Below, piece by piece: positions 63,561 through 64,000 of a DNA stretch of 64,000 nucleotides (the stretch's first letter is position 1; each line of letters opens with the position of its first letter). Below the pieces are notes generated by a model. That model was not told the origin of the DNA. It ran no database searches and saw nothing but the letters and a program-made list of their open reading frames with translations. The position numbers and the translations under genes were made by a program. The DNA is from Solenopsis invicta. Its lineage: Eukaryota; Arthropoda; Insecta; Hymenoptera; Formicidae. The stretch is from positions 8,505,037 to 8,569,036 of the forward strand of contig NC_052673.1 in NCBI RefSeq assembly GCF_016802725.1. The letters run 5' to 3'.

Positions 63561-63569
63561 ATAATTTAC

Positions 63570-63723
63570 CTCTGGAGGACCGAAATAAATATCTAATACA
63601 CAGGCCCTCCGATAATTATAATGGGCAACATCGAACATAGAGGAGGTTTTGATGAATGCATTGCACTTTCCCTCATCGAGTCCCAAGATTTGACTTCCTC
63701 GGAAGAATATGAGTCTTTCTTTT
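63570..63723 (-). CDS. internal exon of an unidentified minus-strand gene
   Basis: On the minus strand an acceptor (TTATTTGAG, AG at 63725-63724) opens a 154-base frame closed by the donor GAG|GTAAAT. It encodes 51 residues, including RLIFFRGSQILGLDEGKCNA and a following stretch with FDVAHYNYRRACVLDIYFG. The peptide has balanced composition and clear protein character in very AT-rich surroundings. The exon enters one base into a codon and leaves in phase 0. The rest of the gene would lie right of the window and at lower coordinates. No family is recognised. Confidence 0.45.
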
Positions 63724-64000
63724 CTCAAATAAGAAAAAAAAGAAAAATAATGAAATTAGAAATAACAGAATAAAAACCATTGAAAAATTTTCTTTATCAA
63801 TTTATATAGAAATAAATATTGTATTAAAGTTATTTAAAATCAATCAAATTATTTATTAAAAATTGTCAGATATGAAAAAATAAAAAAAAAGTAATAGTTA
63901 TGCTAAAATTTATTATTATAATTATGAATTCTATTATAGTTATGACAAAATCTTTAATAATTATGGCAGTTTAAATAAAAAATAAATTTTTAATTTTAAC

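Overview
The window is AT-rich animal DNA with small exons, phase-consistent GT-AG introns, TATA plus TCAGT-type core promoters, AATAAA signals, microsatellites and many short inverted-repeat elements. This is insect nuclear chromosome. The protein families (Notch-ligand-like EGF repeats, PVPV/GY-rich cuticular proteins) and the patchwork of GC-richer islands in AT-rich DNA suggest a hymenopteran, possibly an ant, but the order is inferred, not proven.

Layout. (1) Positions 1-4969, plus strand: the last five exons of a gene of tandem EGF modules resembling the EGF1-EGF2 pair of Delta/Jagged and DLK proteins. It ends in a Pro/Thr/Glu-rich tail with no membrane segment; its 5' end lies left of the window. 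(2) About 5-36 kb: no gene I can assign. It holds MITE-like hairpins, a nested insertion inside a degenerate repeat cluster at 16.2-17.4 kb, long foldbacks near 18.3-18.8 kb, a probable non-autonomous hAT element near 22-23 kb, microsatellites and GC-richer islands. Two islands (15.6 and 20.2 kb) look like first coding exons on the minus strand with matching donors and phase. (3) 36.8-59.8 kb: a cluster of three paralogous secreted PVPV-repeat cuticular genes of the Vajk/prisilkin-like kind: gene 1 (+, 36892-39404, 202 aa), gene 2 (+, 52840-55292, 229 aa) and gene 3 (-, 59685-57398, 210 aa), with genes 2 and 3 convergent. Each has a clear TATA promoter, a 4-6 codon first coding exon that splits the signal peptide, and only phase-0 introns, mostly cut at a repeated PVK|V codon pair. 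(4) 60-64 kb: mostly AT-rich, with one convincing internal exon of an unknown minus-strand gene at 63570-63723 and a weak candidate exon at 60.4 kb.

Working together: the three PVPV genes are a tandem-duplicated family likely expressed by epidermis and secreted into the cuticle. The EGF gene is unrelated and probably encodes an extracellular signalling or adhesion protein. No bacterial, CRISPR, rRNA or confident tRNA feature is present. All gene models were assembled by hand from splice signals and reading frame, and none has been tested against transcripts.
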